From assembly GCF_001682855.1 (NCBI RefSeq), contig NZ_MAQW01000001.1:1235926-1299925 (forward strand): 64,000 bases of DNA, written 5' to 3'. Of the stretch, positions 1 through 8,561 are shown one piece after another (the first letter of the stretch is position 1; each line of letters starts with the position of its first letter). The stretch is from Bacillus sp. FJAT-27264 (GTDB taxonomy: Bacteria; Bacillota; Bacilli; Paenibacillales; Paenibacillaceae). A program made the translations under genes and the position numbers. The notes beneath the pieces were generated by a model. That model was not told the origin of the DNA and made no database searches. It saw nothing but the letters and a program-made list of their open reading frames with translations.

Positions 1-2211
1 TTTACCCTGCCAGTAGAGCGGGAAGGACAACCGGTCCCAATGCTCAGGCAGTTTTGGTGCCAGATGAAGTTTTCCGTCCAGCATTCTCACGCCGGCGAAG
101 CCCATTACCGCACATTCCCAAATTCCGCCAAGTGAAGCCGAGTGGATACCTGCATCGGAGGAATGAACCTTCGGTCCGAGGTCAATCTCGGTCGCTCTGT
201 GGAAGAGACGGTAAGCAAGTTCCTTGTCACCAAAGTCGCTGGCCAGAATCGAGTGTGTGGACAGTGACAGCGAGGAATCATGCAATGTTTTTTCCTCGTA
301 GTATTGGTAGTTGGCACGCTTTACTTCTGGTGAGAATTTATTCTCCAGTAGGAAGAATAACATCATAATGTCTGCTTGCTTCGAAACCTGCAAGTTACCA
401 ACCTGATCCAGGTTGTAGTCATTGAATATACTGCCCACTTTTTCCTGATCCTTGTATGGTGTCAGGTCAATAATTTCCTTTTGCAGATACGTATCGTCCT
501 GCGGAATAATCAGATCCTCGTTCGGTTGTGGGAGATAGATCAGATTCAGTTTGCTTTCCCACACTTTATGAGCTTCTTTCAGGTTCAACAATCCATCATA
601 ACGGGCGAACAGTTCTGGACTCTGAGCTTCAAGCTCCTGATAGTACTCCATAGCCAGCTCGATGTTGAAGTGAGCCATGTAATTGGTAAAAGCATTGTTG
701 TCGACATGCTCTTTATATTCGTCTGGTCCGACAACTTCGTTAATTTCGTAACGTCCGAGTTCTTCATTCCACTCCAGGCGGCTTGCCCAGAAAACAGCTG
801 TATCGAAGATAATCTCATAGCCGTATTTCTCCATGAAATCGGTATCTCCAGTAGACTTGAAGTAATGCCATACTGCATAAGCTATATCGGATGTAATATG
901 CTGTTCAATGAATCCGGACCAAATCTTGGTCTGCTCACCTGTCACAATATCAACTGCACCCCATACTGGTGTTACTTCACCGTCAGACGGCCAAGCTGCT
1001 TCCCATGGATACATCGCTCCGGCAAAACCGTTCTCCTTCGCCTTGCTGCGAGCGCCTTCCAATCCCAGGTAACGGTATTCCAGCAAAGAACGGGCAATTT
1101 CCGGGTTGCTGTAGATGTAGAATGGCAGGATGAAGATTTCTGTATCCCAGAAGGAGTGACCTTTATAGCCTTCGCCGCTCAATCCTTTAGCTCCAATACC
1201 CATTCTGTTATCGTGAGCTGGTGTCATTACTACCAAGTGGTAGTGTGCGAAGCGTACACCAAGCAGGTCAAATGGATTGCTGGACTCAATCGTAATTCCG
1301 TAATTGTCCCACACCTTAGCCCAAGCAGCAGTATGGCTGCTGAACAAAGCGTCGTACCCGGACTCTTGTGCTGTTTTCAATGCTGCAAGTGCTACTTCCC
1401 GCATAGCTGGCAGACTGTAGTTGTCACCAAATTCCTTGTCGCGGCTAGTGTATACAGTAGCTACCTTCTCGAATGTAAGAGACTGTCCTTCTTCCAGCTT
1501 CAAGCTGTAACCAACAGCTACAATACGGCGGTCGATCTCCATTGCTGGCGCAACTTCAACCAATTGACCATCTACCTTCAAGCGGTGTGAGGCTCCGATA
1601 GCAAAATCAACCTTCGACTCTGTTGTCGTCTGGATCAGCTCCAGATAAGTCTTGTCATAGATGCGCTTCTCGCCTTCATGGAAATGTTGGCTACCGCTGT
1701 TGCTGACTTGAGCATCAATACCGGAACTCACCGACAGATTCACCGAACCACGAAGCACTTTCACTTCCATCTTCAGTCCGATCACATGCAGGGAATCCAG
1801 GGAAACGAAACGACGGAATGTGAATTCCAGTTCCTTGCCTTCGCCATTGTTCCAAATGAAGGTACGAACCAGTTCAGCGTCGCGCAGATTCAAGCTGCGG
1901 CTATACGCTTTAACTTCACCCTGCTCCAAAGTAAAGCGTTTGCCATCTATCCGAATGTCCAGCTTGGTTAGATCCGCCGCATTCGGCAGCTCGCTGACTT
2001 CCAGTTCATCGAAACGGTTAAAAGTACCGTTTACGAACAAATTGCGTTTTTCTCCTACATAAGACTCCTCCGCAGCAGAACGAAGTCCCATGTAGCCGTT
2101 GCCAAGAGACATTACAGCTTCACATTTGGCTAGTGCCAAGCTTGAGAATTGGTCTTCCGATACAACCCACCCCGGGGCTCCATCAGGTAGTGTCTTGTTG
2201 TAATTTAGCAT
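1..2211 (-). CDS. GH65 family disaccharide phosphorylase (3' end off window)
   Basis: Glycoside hydrolase family 65 phosphorylase, the fold of maltose, kojibiose, nigerose and trehalose phosphorylases. These split an alpha-glucosyl disaccharide with phosphate to give beta-glucose 1-phosphate and glucose in the cytoplasm. Seen: no signal peptide, the motif GPDEY with Glu498 as the expected general acid, and a conserved STHSIL...SDFGD stretch near residues 620-635. The start at 2211 follows an AGGAGAAAGAAAGG ribosome site. 737 codons are visible and the frame is open to the left edge, so only a short C-terminal piece should be missing. A LacI-family regulator gene lies just upstream on the same strand, and three operator palindromes sit between the two, so induction by the sugar is likely. 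The exact substrate cannot be told from sequence; maltose is a guess. Confidence 0.9.
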   Translation of the reverse strand, partial: MLNYNKTLPDGAPGWVVSEDQFSSLALAKCEAVMSLGNGYMGLRSAAEESYVGEKRNLFVNGTFNRFDELEVSELPNAADLTKLDIRIDGKRFTLEQGEVKAYSRSLNLRDAELVRTFIWNNGEGKELEFTFRRFVSLDSLHVIGLKMEVKVLRGSVNLSVSSGIDAQVSNSGSQHFHEGEKRIYDKTYLELIQTTTESKVDFAIGASHRLKVDGQLVEVAPAMEIDRRIVAVGYSLKLEEGQSLTFEKVATVYTSRDKEFGDNYSLPAMREVALAALKTAQESGYDALFSSHTAAWAKVWDNYGITIESSNPFDLLGVRFAHYHLVVMTPAHDNRMGIGAKGLSGEGYKGHSFWDTEIFILPFYIYSNPEIARSLLEYRYLGLEGARSKAKENGFAGAMYPWEAAWPSDGEVTPVWGAVDIVTGEQTKIWSGFIEQHITSDIAYAVWHYFKSTGDTDFMEKYGYEIIFDTAVFWASRLEWNEELGRYEINEVVGPDEYKEHVDNNAFTNYMAHFNIELAMEYYQELEAQSPELFARYDGLLNLKEAHKVWESKLNLIYLPQPNEDLIIPQDDTYLQKEIIDLTPYKDQEKVGSIFNDYNLDQVGNLQVSKQADIMMLFFLLENKFSPEVKRANYQYYEEKTLHDSSLSLSTHSILASDFGDKELAYRLFHRATEIDLGPKVHSSDAGIHSASLGGIWECAVMGFAGVRMLDGKLHLAPKLPEHWDRLSFPLYWQGK

Positions 2212-2277
2212 GGGTTAGATTTTCCTTTCTTTCTCCTAGTATTCTCTCTCTAATTCAGGGAATCTTTGTAAGCGATA

Positions 2278-2293
2278 TCGAAAACGTTTTCGA
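2278..2293. promoter_or_regulatory. LacI-type operator 1 (upstream of GH65 gene)
   Basis: Perfect 16-bp palindrome TCGAAAACGTTTTCGA with the central CG typical of LacI/GalR-family operators. It is the copy nearest the GH65 start codon, about 70 bp upstream. Confidence 0.8.
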
Positions 2294-2308
2294 ACTTCAG
2301 AAAAAACA

Positions 2309-2324
2309 TCGAAAACGATTTCGA
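2309..2324. promoter_or_regulatory. LacI-type operator 2 (upstream of GH65 gene)
   Basis: TCGAAAACGATTTCGA, one base away from the perfect palindrome at 2278. The centre-to-centre distance to operator 1 is 31 bp, close to three helical turns. Confidence 0.75.
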
Positions 2325-2369
2325 TAAACTCATTAAGATCCCTTTGTGTAACAAATTGTGTAAGGGATT

Positions 2370-2385
2370 TCGAAAACGTTTTCGA
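2370..2385. promoter_or_regulatory. LacI-type operator 3 (just after the regulator stop codon)
   Basis: Perfect palindrome TCGAAAACGTTTTCGA, 61 bp from operator 2 (about six turns). It starts 6 bp from the 3' end of the LacI-family gene. Three phased sites suggest repression by looping; that part is inference. Confidence 0.75.
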
Positions 2386-2390
2386 CCTTA

Positions 2391-3401
2391 TTATAAAAGC
2401 ATGATTGTCTCTCTGTCAACTATTTTGAAAGGAAGAATCTTATGATATCCGGGGGTATTATTTTCCAGCATCTTCACAACCTGCTCTAATGCGGAGTATC
2501 CAATACCGGCAAAGTCCTGGCTGATCGTGGACAATTTCGGTGTTGTATAGCTCGACAGCACAATATCATCAAAGCCCAGGATCGAGATATTGCCTGGAAT
2601 CTGTAGTCCCAGTTCCCGGCACCGGTTCATGAATCCAATCGCCATGAGATCACTGGCTACAAATACAGCTGTAAGGTGCGGGTTCTCCGTAATGTAGGAT
2701 TCTGCCAGATCATAAGCCTGCTCTTCGCTATAATCGGCCTCTACCACACGCGAAGGAATGTATTCAATCCCTGCTTCCTCTAGCGCTTCACGGTACCCCT
2801 GCTGCCGAACAATACTAACCGTAGCATATTTATGCCCGTTGATCATTCCGATCTCCCGATGTCCCTTGCCAATCAGGTACTTCACCGCTTGCCGGGCAGC
2901 CGTAAGATTATCTGTGATTACAGATCCAGCGTGCGGACCAACCGTATCTGCATCAATAACCACGCAGGGAATATCACTGCCGACCAGATCCTCAAAATAA
3001 GGGTCCGTCGTCCGCAGACCGGAGATCACCACGCCCGCGATCTTATGATCCTTGCAGAATTGCCAATATGACTTATCCTGCTGTTCGGACAGACTGCGGG
3101 TATAGATCACGACCTCATATCTGAACTCCGTAGCCGCCGCATAGACACCGCTCATGATCTGGAACATGACGCCGTCCTTACCGTTGGCCTGCTCAAAGTT
3201 CGAGATGATCAGCGCAATCGTCTTTGTCACCTTATGCTTCAAATTCTTAGCTAACATATTGGGCGAATAATTCAGCTCCTGCGCAGCCTGCAGAATCTTC
3301 TTCCGCGTAGCTTCGCTGACATCGCTATACCCATTAAGCGTCTTCGAGACCGCAGAAATACTCACGCCCGCATGTTTTGCCACATCTTTAATCGATACCA
3401 T
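2391..3401 (-). CDS. LacI/GalR-family transcriptional regulator
   Basis: Sugar-responsive repressor of the LacI/GalR family, 336 aa. The N-terminal helix-turn-helix reads IKDVAKHAGVSISAVSKTL, followed by the hinge helix and a periplasmic-binding-protein-like effector domain (for example FVASDLMAIGF and SILGFDDI). An in-frame ATG lies 15 bp further upstream at 3416, but it overlaps the AAGGATGG ribosome site, so the ATG at 3401 is preferred. The gene sits directly upstream of the GH65 phosphorylase on the same strand, and three palindromes fitting this family lie between them. It most likely represses the phosphorylase gene until the sugar is present. No transport genes are visible nearby; they may lie beyond the left edge. 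Confidence 0.9.
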   Translation of the reverse strand: MVSIKDVAKHAGVSISAVSKTLNGYSDVSEATRKKILQAAQELNYSPNMLAKNLKHKVTKTIALIISNFEQANGKDGVMFQIMSGVYAAATEFRYEVVIYTRSLSEQQDKSYWQFCKDHKIAGVVISGLRTTDPYFEDLVGSDIPCVVIDADTVGPHAGSVITDNLTAARQAVKYLIGKGHREIGMINGHKYATVSIVRQQGYREALEEAGIEYIPSRVVEADYSEEQAYDLAESYITENPHLTAVFVASDLMAIGFMNRCRELGLQIPGNISILGFDDIVLSSYTTPKLSTISQDFAGIGYSALEQVVKMLENNTPGYHKILPFKIVDRETIMLL

Positions 3402-3738
3402 AATCCGCACTACCATCCTTCTTGATATTTCAGTTATGACTGTATTTATCCCCCATTATAGCACATAGGGAGTAATGAGGAATTTAAGGGGATCACAAAA
3501 CGAAGGGAATTAGAACTATAGTGCTTACCGGAAAAGTGCTACTTCCCCTTGCTTGGCTTGTCTTTTTAGAAGTTTGGACCAAAGATAAAGACTGCATTCA
3601 ATGGCTTTATTTCTAGCCCAATTCAAGGGAGGATTGCTCGATTTCATACAGCTTCATTCAGAACAATGCGGTTCGCTCCTACAGTTCCAAACTTCCCCCT
3701 TCGTTCCTCCACGCTTTTGTTTCTTTCTTTTGTTCATC
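3402..3738. other. Intergenic stretch without a recognised gene
   Basis: AT-rich spacer between the regulator promoter side and the acyltransferase 3' end. No RNA gene, strong hairpin or credible coding frame was seen. The 67-codon plus-strand frame at 3601-3804 runs antisense into the acyltransferase and has no ribosome site. Confidence 0.5.
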
Positions 3739-4260
3739 CTATCTAGCATGTTCTTCTTTAGGTTCATTTCGGAGCAAGTTTCTTGCAGGGATTCCTATCG
3801 CTGATGCATTGTCAGGCACATCCTTGACCACTACCGACATCGCTCCAATATTCGTATCATTCCCAATCCAGATAGGACCCAGTATTTTAGCCCCTACTCC
3901 GATCAAGGCTCTATCTCCAATGACTGGCTCACCTAAACCGTTTCTTCCCCCAATCGTCACTTGATGAAAGATCGTAGCATAGCTCCCGATCACTGCCTTG
4001 TGACTAATAACGATCCCATTTAGGCCATGCGGCAAATGAAGATAGTCCCCGATCTTGGCCTGTGCATGTAATTCACCGTTAGAAAGAATCCTGACGAAAA
4101 ACAAATCCATCACCTTATAAAGCATCCACAGCGGTTTCTTTACGATCCTACGCTTCACCTGGTAGTGCACCCAATTACCAAAACGATAAGTAAATAAGAC
4201 CATGAGCGTTTGTGGATTTCTACGATTCGCTTTTAAATCTGTTTTAAAAGACTTAAACAT
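3739..4260 (-). CDS. Hexapeptide-repeat acyltransferase (serine acetyltransferase-like)
   Basis: Left-handed beta-helix acyltransferase of the CysE/WcaB type, 173 aa. Short hydrophobic-x-x-x-x repeats run through the C-terminal half (for example IGDYLHLPHGLNGIVIS, AVIGSYATIFHQVTIGG, VIGDRALIGVGAKILG), with the family's histidines in HGLNGIVISH and FHQVTIGG. Proteins of this size next to glycosyltransferases usually O-acetylate sugars in exopolysaccharide; true serine acetyltransferases are longer and lie in cysteine operons. The ATG at 4275 overlaps the ribosome site GGAGGGAG, so the ATG at 4260 is chosen. The GT2 glycosyltransferase lies upstream on the same strand with a 255-bp gap. A polysaccharide role is inferred from context. 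Confidence 0.8.
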   Translation of the reverse strand: MFKSFKTDLKANRRNPQTLMVLFTYRFGNWVHYQVKRRIVKKPLWMLYKVMDLFFVRILSNGELHAQAKIGDYLHLPHGLNGIVISHKAVIGSYATIFHQVTIGGRNGLGEPVIGDRALIGVGAKILGPIWIGNDTNIGAMSVVVKDVPDNASAIGIPARNLLRNEPKEEHAR

Positions 4261-4515
4261 CGTGGCTCCCTCCATTTACATTTTAATTCCCATTTTATAT
4301 AAGGAGCTATTTCCAAAAAATTCGCATCATAAGGTGGTGATTTTCGGCATACTTCATTCTTGATTGGATTTAATTAAGTGCTGATATGGGAGTAAAATTC
4401 ATTATGCAAGAGCTAAGGAGGGGTGGATTTGGGGGTGGTATAAATATTCAATACTTCCATCAGATAAAAATTAGAAACCAATTTAGAGATATTTATTTGG
4501 AAAAAGAAATTCGTG

Positions 4516-5439
4516 CTATGCACCTTTAAAAAGTGAACGAAGCTCTTCTTTTCCTTTTTTATATCCAAGGTAAGCCTCATGATTACGACTAAACTTGGCC
4601 TCCATACTGAGGAATCCGGCCGTCCATCTGAGTATGAAGTACCTGAAGTAATTCGCCTTATTTCTCGTTTTAAGCAGATGGAAGTGATTTATAATTTTTG
4701 TGTGAGCAACCTGCTCAGCGTTATCCCTAGACGTCGGTGATCCGTGGTGTATTAATTTCAGATCTGGATTTACATACATTGGGCCGTGTTTACCAGCCAA
4801 AGCAGAGATATATAAATCCTCGCCTAGACTATATCCTTGGAGCCAGCTTACCGCCTCGATCTCAGAAAGGTACTTTTTCCGGTAGCACATATTGCAGCCA
4901 TGCAAAAACTCTGTCCGAAAAACATTCTTCTGGATATTCCACAAGTTCATAGCTGAAGCAAATCCACTTAACGAATATTTTCCCGGAGAAAACAAGCTGC
5001 GACCACTGAGAATCATCATGAATCTACCTTTGATAGAGCATGAAAAGCCCTGGTCAGCGCCGCTAATTCCAACAGCTTCCGGGTACGTAATCAGCGTTTG
5101 CTTAAGAACATCCAAATAATTAGCTGAAAGCTCAACATCATCATCTATGAAAAGAATCGTCTCGTAGCTGCTAATCTCAATTGATTTAACTCTAGACTTG
5201 ATCAAACCAGCTTCACTAGGGTCTTTCTTATAGTATCGAAGATACATATTCCCTTTGTTAATGAGGCTACCGGCGTGGTCGAGCCACTCTCTATCGGTAT
5301 CACCATCATCCACAATAATGACCTCAATGCTGTCCTCCTCCATGTTCGTTTGTCTAGAGATGGACTCCACACATTTCAACAGATCTTCATGCCGATTCCT
5401 GGTGCATATAGCGATAGACAGTTCGATAGAGTTGCCCAT
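4516..5439 (-). CDS. Glycosyltransferase family 2
   Basis: GT-A fold, inverting glycosyltransferase of family 2, 307 aa. Seen: N-terminal nucleotide-sugar region IAICTRNRHEDLLKCVESI, VDDGD, the metal-binding FIDDDVEL (DxD), and a C-terminal segment with HGCNMCYRKKYL and GYSLGEDLYIS that resembles the acceptor part of GT2 enzymes with a galactosyltransferase C-terminal domain. No membrane helix. A GTG start is possible at 5472, but the ATG at 5439 with a GGTGAC site just upstream gives the usual family N-terminus. It probably adds a sugar to a cell-surface glycan together with the acyltransferase downstream. The donor and acceptor sugars cannot be told. Confidence 0.85.
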   Translation of the reverse strand: MGNSIELSIAICTRNRHEDLLKCVESISRQTNMEEDSIEVIIVDDGDTDREWLDHAGSLINKGNMYLRYYKKDPSEAGLIKSRVKSIEISSYETILFIDDDVELSANYLDVLKQTLITYPEAVGISGADQGFSCSIKGRFMMILSGRSLFSPGKYSLSGFASAMNLWNIQKNVFRTEFLHGCNMCYRKKYLSEIEAVSWLQGYSLGEDLYISALAGKHGPMYVNPDLKLIHHGSPTSRDNAEQVAHTKIINHFHLLKTRNKANYFRYFILRWTAGFLSMEAKFSRNHEAYLGYKKGKEELRSLFKGA

Positions 5440-5538
5440 AGTCACCACAGCCTTTTTTCCATAATAATACACGTATAATGACAGACTTTATGTCGAAAAT
5501 TGTATGGATTTAAAGTTTTTTTGTGTGTGAGATCAACA

Positions 5539-5567
5539 AAGCCCCCCCACTTGATTGTGGAGGGCTT
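5539..5567. terminator. Hairpin terminator between convergent/neighbouring genes
   Basis: AAGCCC(C)CCCAC - TTGATT - GTGGAGGGCTT stem-loop lying between the GT2 gene start region and the small membrane gene. It would end minus-strand transcription from 5963. The T tract is weak. Confidence 0.6.
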
Positions 5568-5581
5568 AAATCTTCATCTAT

Positions 5582-5963
5582 TTAATCTGCAAGGTTGGCC
5601 ACTTTAAGCTTCAAATCGTAAATCATATAAAAATGATTCCATTTTTTCATTGTTACAATTTCCTGCCGTCCATCCTTCTCAAAAAAATAACCTGCACCCT
5701 CCTGGCTGATATAAGTCCAGCCTTCCTTTTTCATGCGTGCCTTTAATAGCTCCTGTGGTTGTTCTGCCTTTGTCAGATAACGTACATACCCGCTTGCATC
5801 ACTCTCGATCTGCACAATGGATAGACTGATTGTTTGCAATCGGTACATCTGTTTTACGTTGTTGTACCCAATATTATGGATGTATACGGCCGCAACTATC
5901 ACTAATAAAACAATAATCCCGGTGAAACTAAATAAGGCGATCCTTCATGGTTTCACCATCCAT
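5582..5963 (-). pseudogene. Small single-pass membrane protein, frameshifted near its start
   Basis: The gene I infer begins at ATG 5963 behind AGGTGGTGG and reads MDGETMKDRLI, then hits TAG. One base away the same DNA reads on as a hydrophobic helix (FTGIIVLLVIVAAVYIHNIG) and an open frame of about 100 residues to 5582. Removing a single T from the run at about 5925-5932 would join both parts into a protein of about 125 aa with an N-terminal membrane anchor. The C-terminal part (RMKKEGWTYISQEGAGYFFEKDGRQEIV) looks like a small folded extracytoplasmic domain; I do not recognise the family. Either a recent frameshift or a sequence error. A GTG start at 5902 would give a protein without an anchor and has no ribosome site. 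Confidence 0.6.
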
Positions 5964-6129
5964 AATCCACCACCTATATTCTAATCCAATGTAATCAATT
6001 TGTTATTCCAGAGTGACAAAACAACATCCATTTGCGAATTATGAGACATTTTCACTCCATTCACATACTACCATTCCATATGTACAAACGCATTAAATTA
6101 GCTGAATATCTACAAGATAGGTTAATATT

Positions 6130-6158
6130 TTGATTTATATACTTCTGATATTTATATT
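6130..6158 (+). promoter_or_regulatory. Sigma-A type promoter for the 6207 gene
   Basis: TTGATT at 6130-6135 and TATATT at 6153-6158 with a 17-bp spacer, about 50 bp upstream of the start codon of the small membrane protein. Confidence 0.6.
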
Positions 6159-6206
6159 AAAATGTAACAAAGCATGTCTATTATCTGTAAACCGTGGAGG
6201 AATTCT

Positions 6207-6482
6207 ATGTCCCTTTTCAGAAAAGCTACTTTCTGGTTCTCATTAGTAAGCATTCTAGTTTGCGTGGCTAACTACACGGGGAATGACGACAAGAATATTT
6301 TGCTGATTGGTTTTAATCCCTTCCTGAACGCTGTCGTTTACGAACAGTCCTTTCGAAGTTGGATCATCGGAACCGATGATGTTATTCGTCCGACTGCCTA
6401 TTTGTTACACTTTGCTTCCTTCTTTTTGACAGGAGCTATTGTGGATATTCTGAGTTATGCATTCAGAAGACGAGACAAATAA
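6207..6482 (+). CDS. Small membrane protein, function unknown
   Basis: 91 aa protein with two hydrophobic stretches: near the N-terminus (ATFWFSLVSILVCVANY) and near the C-terminus (AYLLHFASFFLTGAIVDILSY), ending in a basic tail RRRDK. Both ends are therefore probably cytoplasmic, with about 35 residues outside. A GGAGG site 6 bp before the ATG at 6207 decides the start; an upstream in-frame ATG at 6174 has none. I do not recognise the family. It stands alone with its own promoter and is followed by convergent minus-strand genes. Confidence 0.7.
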   Translation: MSLFRKATFWFSLVSILVCVANYTGNDDKNILLIGFNPFLNAVVYEQSFRSWIIGTDDVIRPTAYLLHFASFFLTGAIVDILSYAFRRRDK

Positions 6483-6694
6483 AAAATCCTTCTTCGCCCT
6501 ACCTGTTTTATAAACAACAGATAGCTCAAAAGAGGACCATTTAGCAGGAGTCCTGTGCGCCTGGATCAACATTTTCCGAAGCTTACGGGACTCATAGCTA
6601 AAATAATGGCATATACAAACAAAAAAAACCACTTCATTCTGAAGTGGCTAATCTGATGGATATGAGTAACTGGATTAAATCACCTAATTAATTT

Positions 6695-7657
6695 TTAATA
6701 ATCGCTGGAACTCCAACTTTTCATAATTCCATTCGTGAAATATACATATACTGTTTCGTCATCTTGTTCATAAACCCATTGATCCATATAACCACTACTA
6801 GATTCATTTTTTCTATCAGGTACGCCCCATGATAGAATAACTGCCGTTTTATCCATTCCTGCTTTAATCTTGTTCGTTTCTATTAATGTCCATACTGCTG
6901 CCGAATATTTATGAACGGTATGTACATCTTTAGTTAGAAACGGATTTTCCTTCGAATCACCTAGATCATTATGATCAACTGTAGAATAATAATATTTTTT
7001 GTTTTGAGTGAACCATATTCTCACATTCCCATTATCTAATGTATCTATTTTATTTATATAAATTGCAGATAGATTTTTAATATCTACTATATTTCCGGTA
7101 TTAGCATCTATAGCGTTATAGTACACATTGTAGAAATATAATGTCTTATTAAGATAAACTGAATATATTTCATAATTGGGATCAATGTATATATTCACCG
7201 TAACATTGGAAATTTGTATTGTTAAATAGTCGCCTTCTTTGTTATTTTTAGATTTGAAGGCATCTTTTAGCACCTGAACAGGTATCATTAATTTCCCATT
7301 AATTATTTGCGGGGATGTTGTTAATGCTCTTTTTACGCCGTTGAGATAATAAACTTTATCATTAACCTTTCCGACAAACTTATCATTCCCCAACGTCAAT
7401 TTAATAGATCCTGCTTTTGCATCAAATTCAGTAACGCCACCAAATGCTTTGAAAATAGAAGCAGCAGGAATTAAGGAACTCGATTTATAAATTACCCCCG
7501 TATCCGAGAGGTCAATAGTTTTAGGAGCTAAATTTTGTTGATTTTGTGCTGTTGCTATAGAATCATAATTACCATTTAAACTGTCTGCAAAAGACACGTT
7601 CTGTAATGATGCGAAAATAAATGTTGCGGCTGCTAAAGTTACTATTTGTTTTTTCAT
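6695..7657 (-). CDS. Secreted protein: copper-amine-oxidase-N-like domain plus BamE/SmpA-like tail
   Basis: 320 aa secreted protein with a signal peptide (MKKQIVTLAAATFIFASLQNV, cut near SFA-DS). Residues about 55-155 match the pattern of the copper amine oxidase N-terminal (stalk) domain common in Paenibacillus wall proteins (SSLIPAASIFKAFGG, LMIPVQVLKDAF). The C-terminal 60 residues contain IKAGMDKTAVILSWGVPD, YMDQWVYEQ and VYVYFTNGIM. That is the G-x-W-G-x-P...QWVY...Y-F-x-x-G pattern of small BamE/SmpA-type lids, shared with the lipoprotein at 8562-9566. RBS AGAGGAG is present. The molecular role is unknown; binding to wall or matrix components is plausible. Confidence 0.75.
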   Translation of the reverse strand: MKKQIVTLAAATFIFASLQNVSFADSLNGNYDSIATAQNQQNLAPKTIDLSDTGVIYKSSSLIPAASIFKAFGGVTEFDAKAGSIKLTLGNDKFVGKVNDKVYYLNGVKRALTTSPQIINGKLMIPVQVLKDAFKSKNNKEGDYLTIQISNVTVNIYIDPNYEIYSVYLNKTLYFYNVYYNAIDANTGNIVDIKNLSAIYINKIDTLDNGNVRIWFTQNKKYYYSTVDHNDLGDSKENPFLTKDVHTVHKYSAAVWTLIETNKIKAGMDKTAVILSWGVPDRKNESSSGYMDQWVYEQDDETVYVYFTNGIMKSWSSSDY

Positions 7658-7943
7658 TATAAATTTAATTCTCCTCTTTGATTGGATAGATTACAGAATT
7701 ATTAAAATATTGCTGATGCTCAAAGCAACTTTTTGAAACTAACCATAATCAATTTATGTATGCTGATTACAAGTCATCGTCGTTTTATAGCACTTAGTAA
7801 TATTTTACCACACATAGTAGTGCGAGATTCAGAATTTTTGGTTTTATGAAATGTAAAATTAAAGAACACCTCTTATAGTGCGTCAACGATTGTCTTCTTC
7901 CCTCATGTAAGAATTGGAGCAGCTTCAGCTAACCGAGCGATGA

Positions 7944-8468
7944 ATGGAGCAAGAAGAGTATGCAGCAATAGTCTCTATATATGAAACGACCAAGATTTAC
8001 GCTATTATTGCAGCAGGTGGAGATCTGCAGGCTACGTCGGAAATTATAAAAAAGCAGATTACAAAGGGACATATCCCTTCACGCTGGGACAACATTCCAA
8101 TGCCTTATAATATTTTCGAATACAAGCTTTTACGTACCAGTCTGAGTTAGAAAGCGAATTTGCCTTTCATAGAAGAAGGTACTGTCATTACACAGCTTTT
8201 AAGGGAAACCTTTCTACAAACGTGGAATGTCACTGTGTTTAGCTATCGGGTCTGCGCAGAAGCTTTATACGAACGAAATTTAATCGAACTGGCACAGCAG
8301 GATATAGAAGCAGCCCTCCGCTTAGGGCATCAGTTTCAATATCAAGGTTTATTTATTCCGATGTATCTATTAAAAGCAAAAATTTATACCCAGAAAAACC
8401 AAATGATTTCAGCTTATTCAATTAGGAAGCTGGTCAATTTCGTTTTATTTTATAGTAAAAAGTATTAG
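7944..8468 (+). pseudogene. Decayed ORF with in-frame stops
   Basis: Two frames, 7944-8150 and 8160-8468, are in the same register and are separated only by a TAG at 8148-8150. The same register also holds a TGA just before 7944 and a TAA further up, with protein-like sequence around them (LEQLQLTER before the TGA). Together they read as about 175 residues of a helical protein (for example VCAEALYERNLIELAQQDI, QYQGLFIPMYLLKAKIYTQ) that resembles the TPR-like half of a regulator, but the family is not certain. There is no ribosome site. Most likely a dead gene remnant whose N-terminal part is gone. Confidence 0.6.
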
Positions 8469-8493
8469 TAGACGGCTAAAAACGGAAAGTTTA

Positions 8494-8538
8494 GACGCCA
8501 CAGGACTTAAAATCCTGTGGCGTCTGCCAATTCCGCCA
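8494..8538 (-). repeat. tRNA-Leu 5'-half remnant with a perfect hairpin
   Basis: On the minus strand this matches the 5' half of the intact tRNA-Leu at 12902-12987 (GGCGGAATTGGCAGACGC). It then runs into a 12-bp perfect stem GACGCCACAGGA / TCCTGTGGCGTC with a 7-base loop at 8506-8512. The loop is the reverse complement of the loop in the intact tRNA. It sits between the dead ORF and the lipoprotein gene and could act as a terminator for the latter. Confidence 0.65.
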
Positions 8539-8561
8539 AAACGTCAGTATCACGACTCCGC

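Noticed and set aside
376-1590. 404-codon plus-strand frame opposite the GH65 gene
   Set aside because: Runs antisense to a clear GH65 protein, has no ribosome site and its translation is low-complexity Val/Phe/Cys-rich noise.
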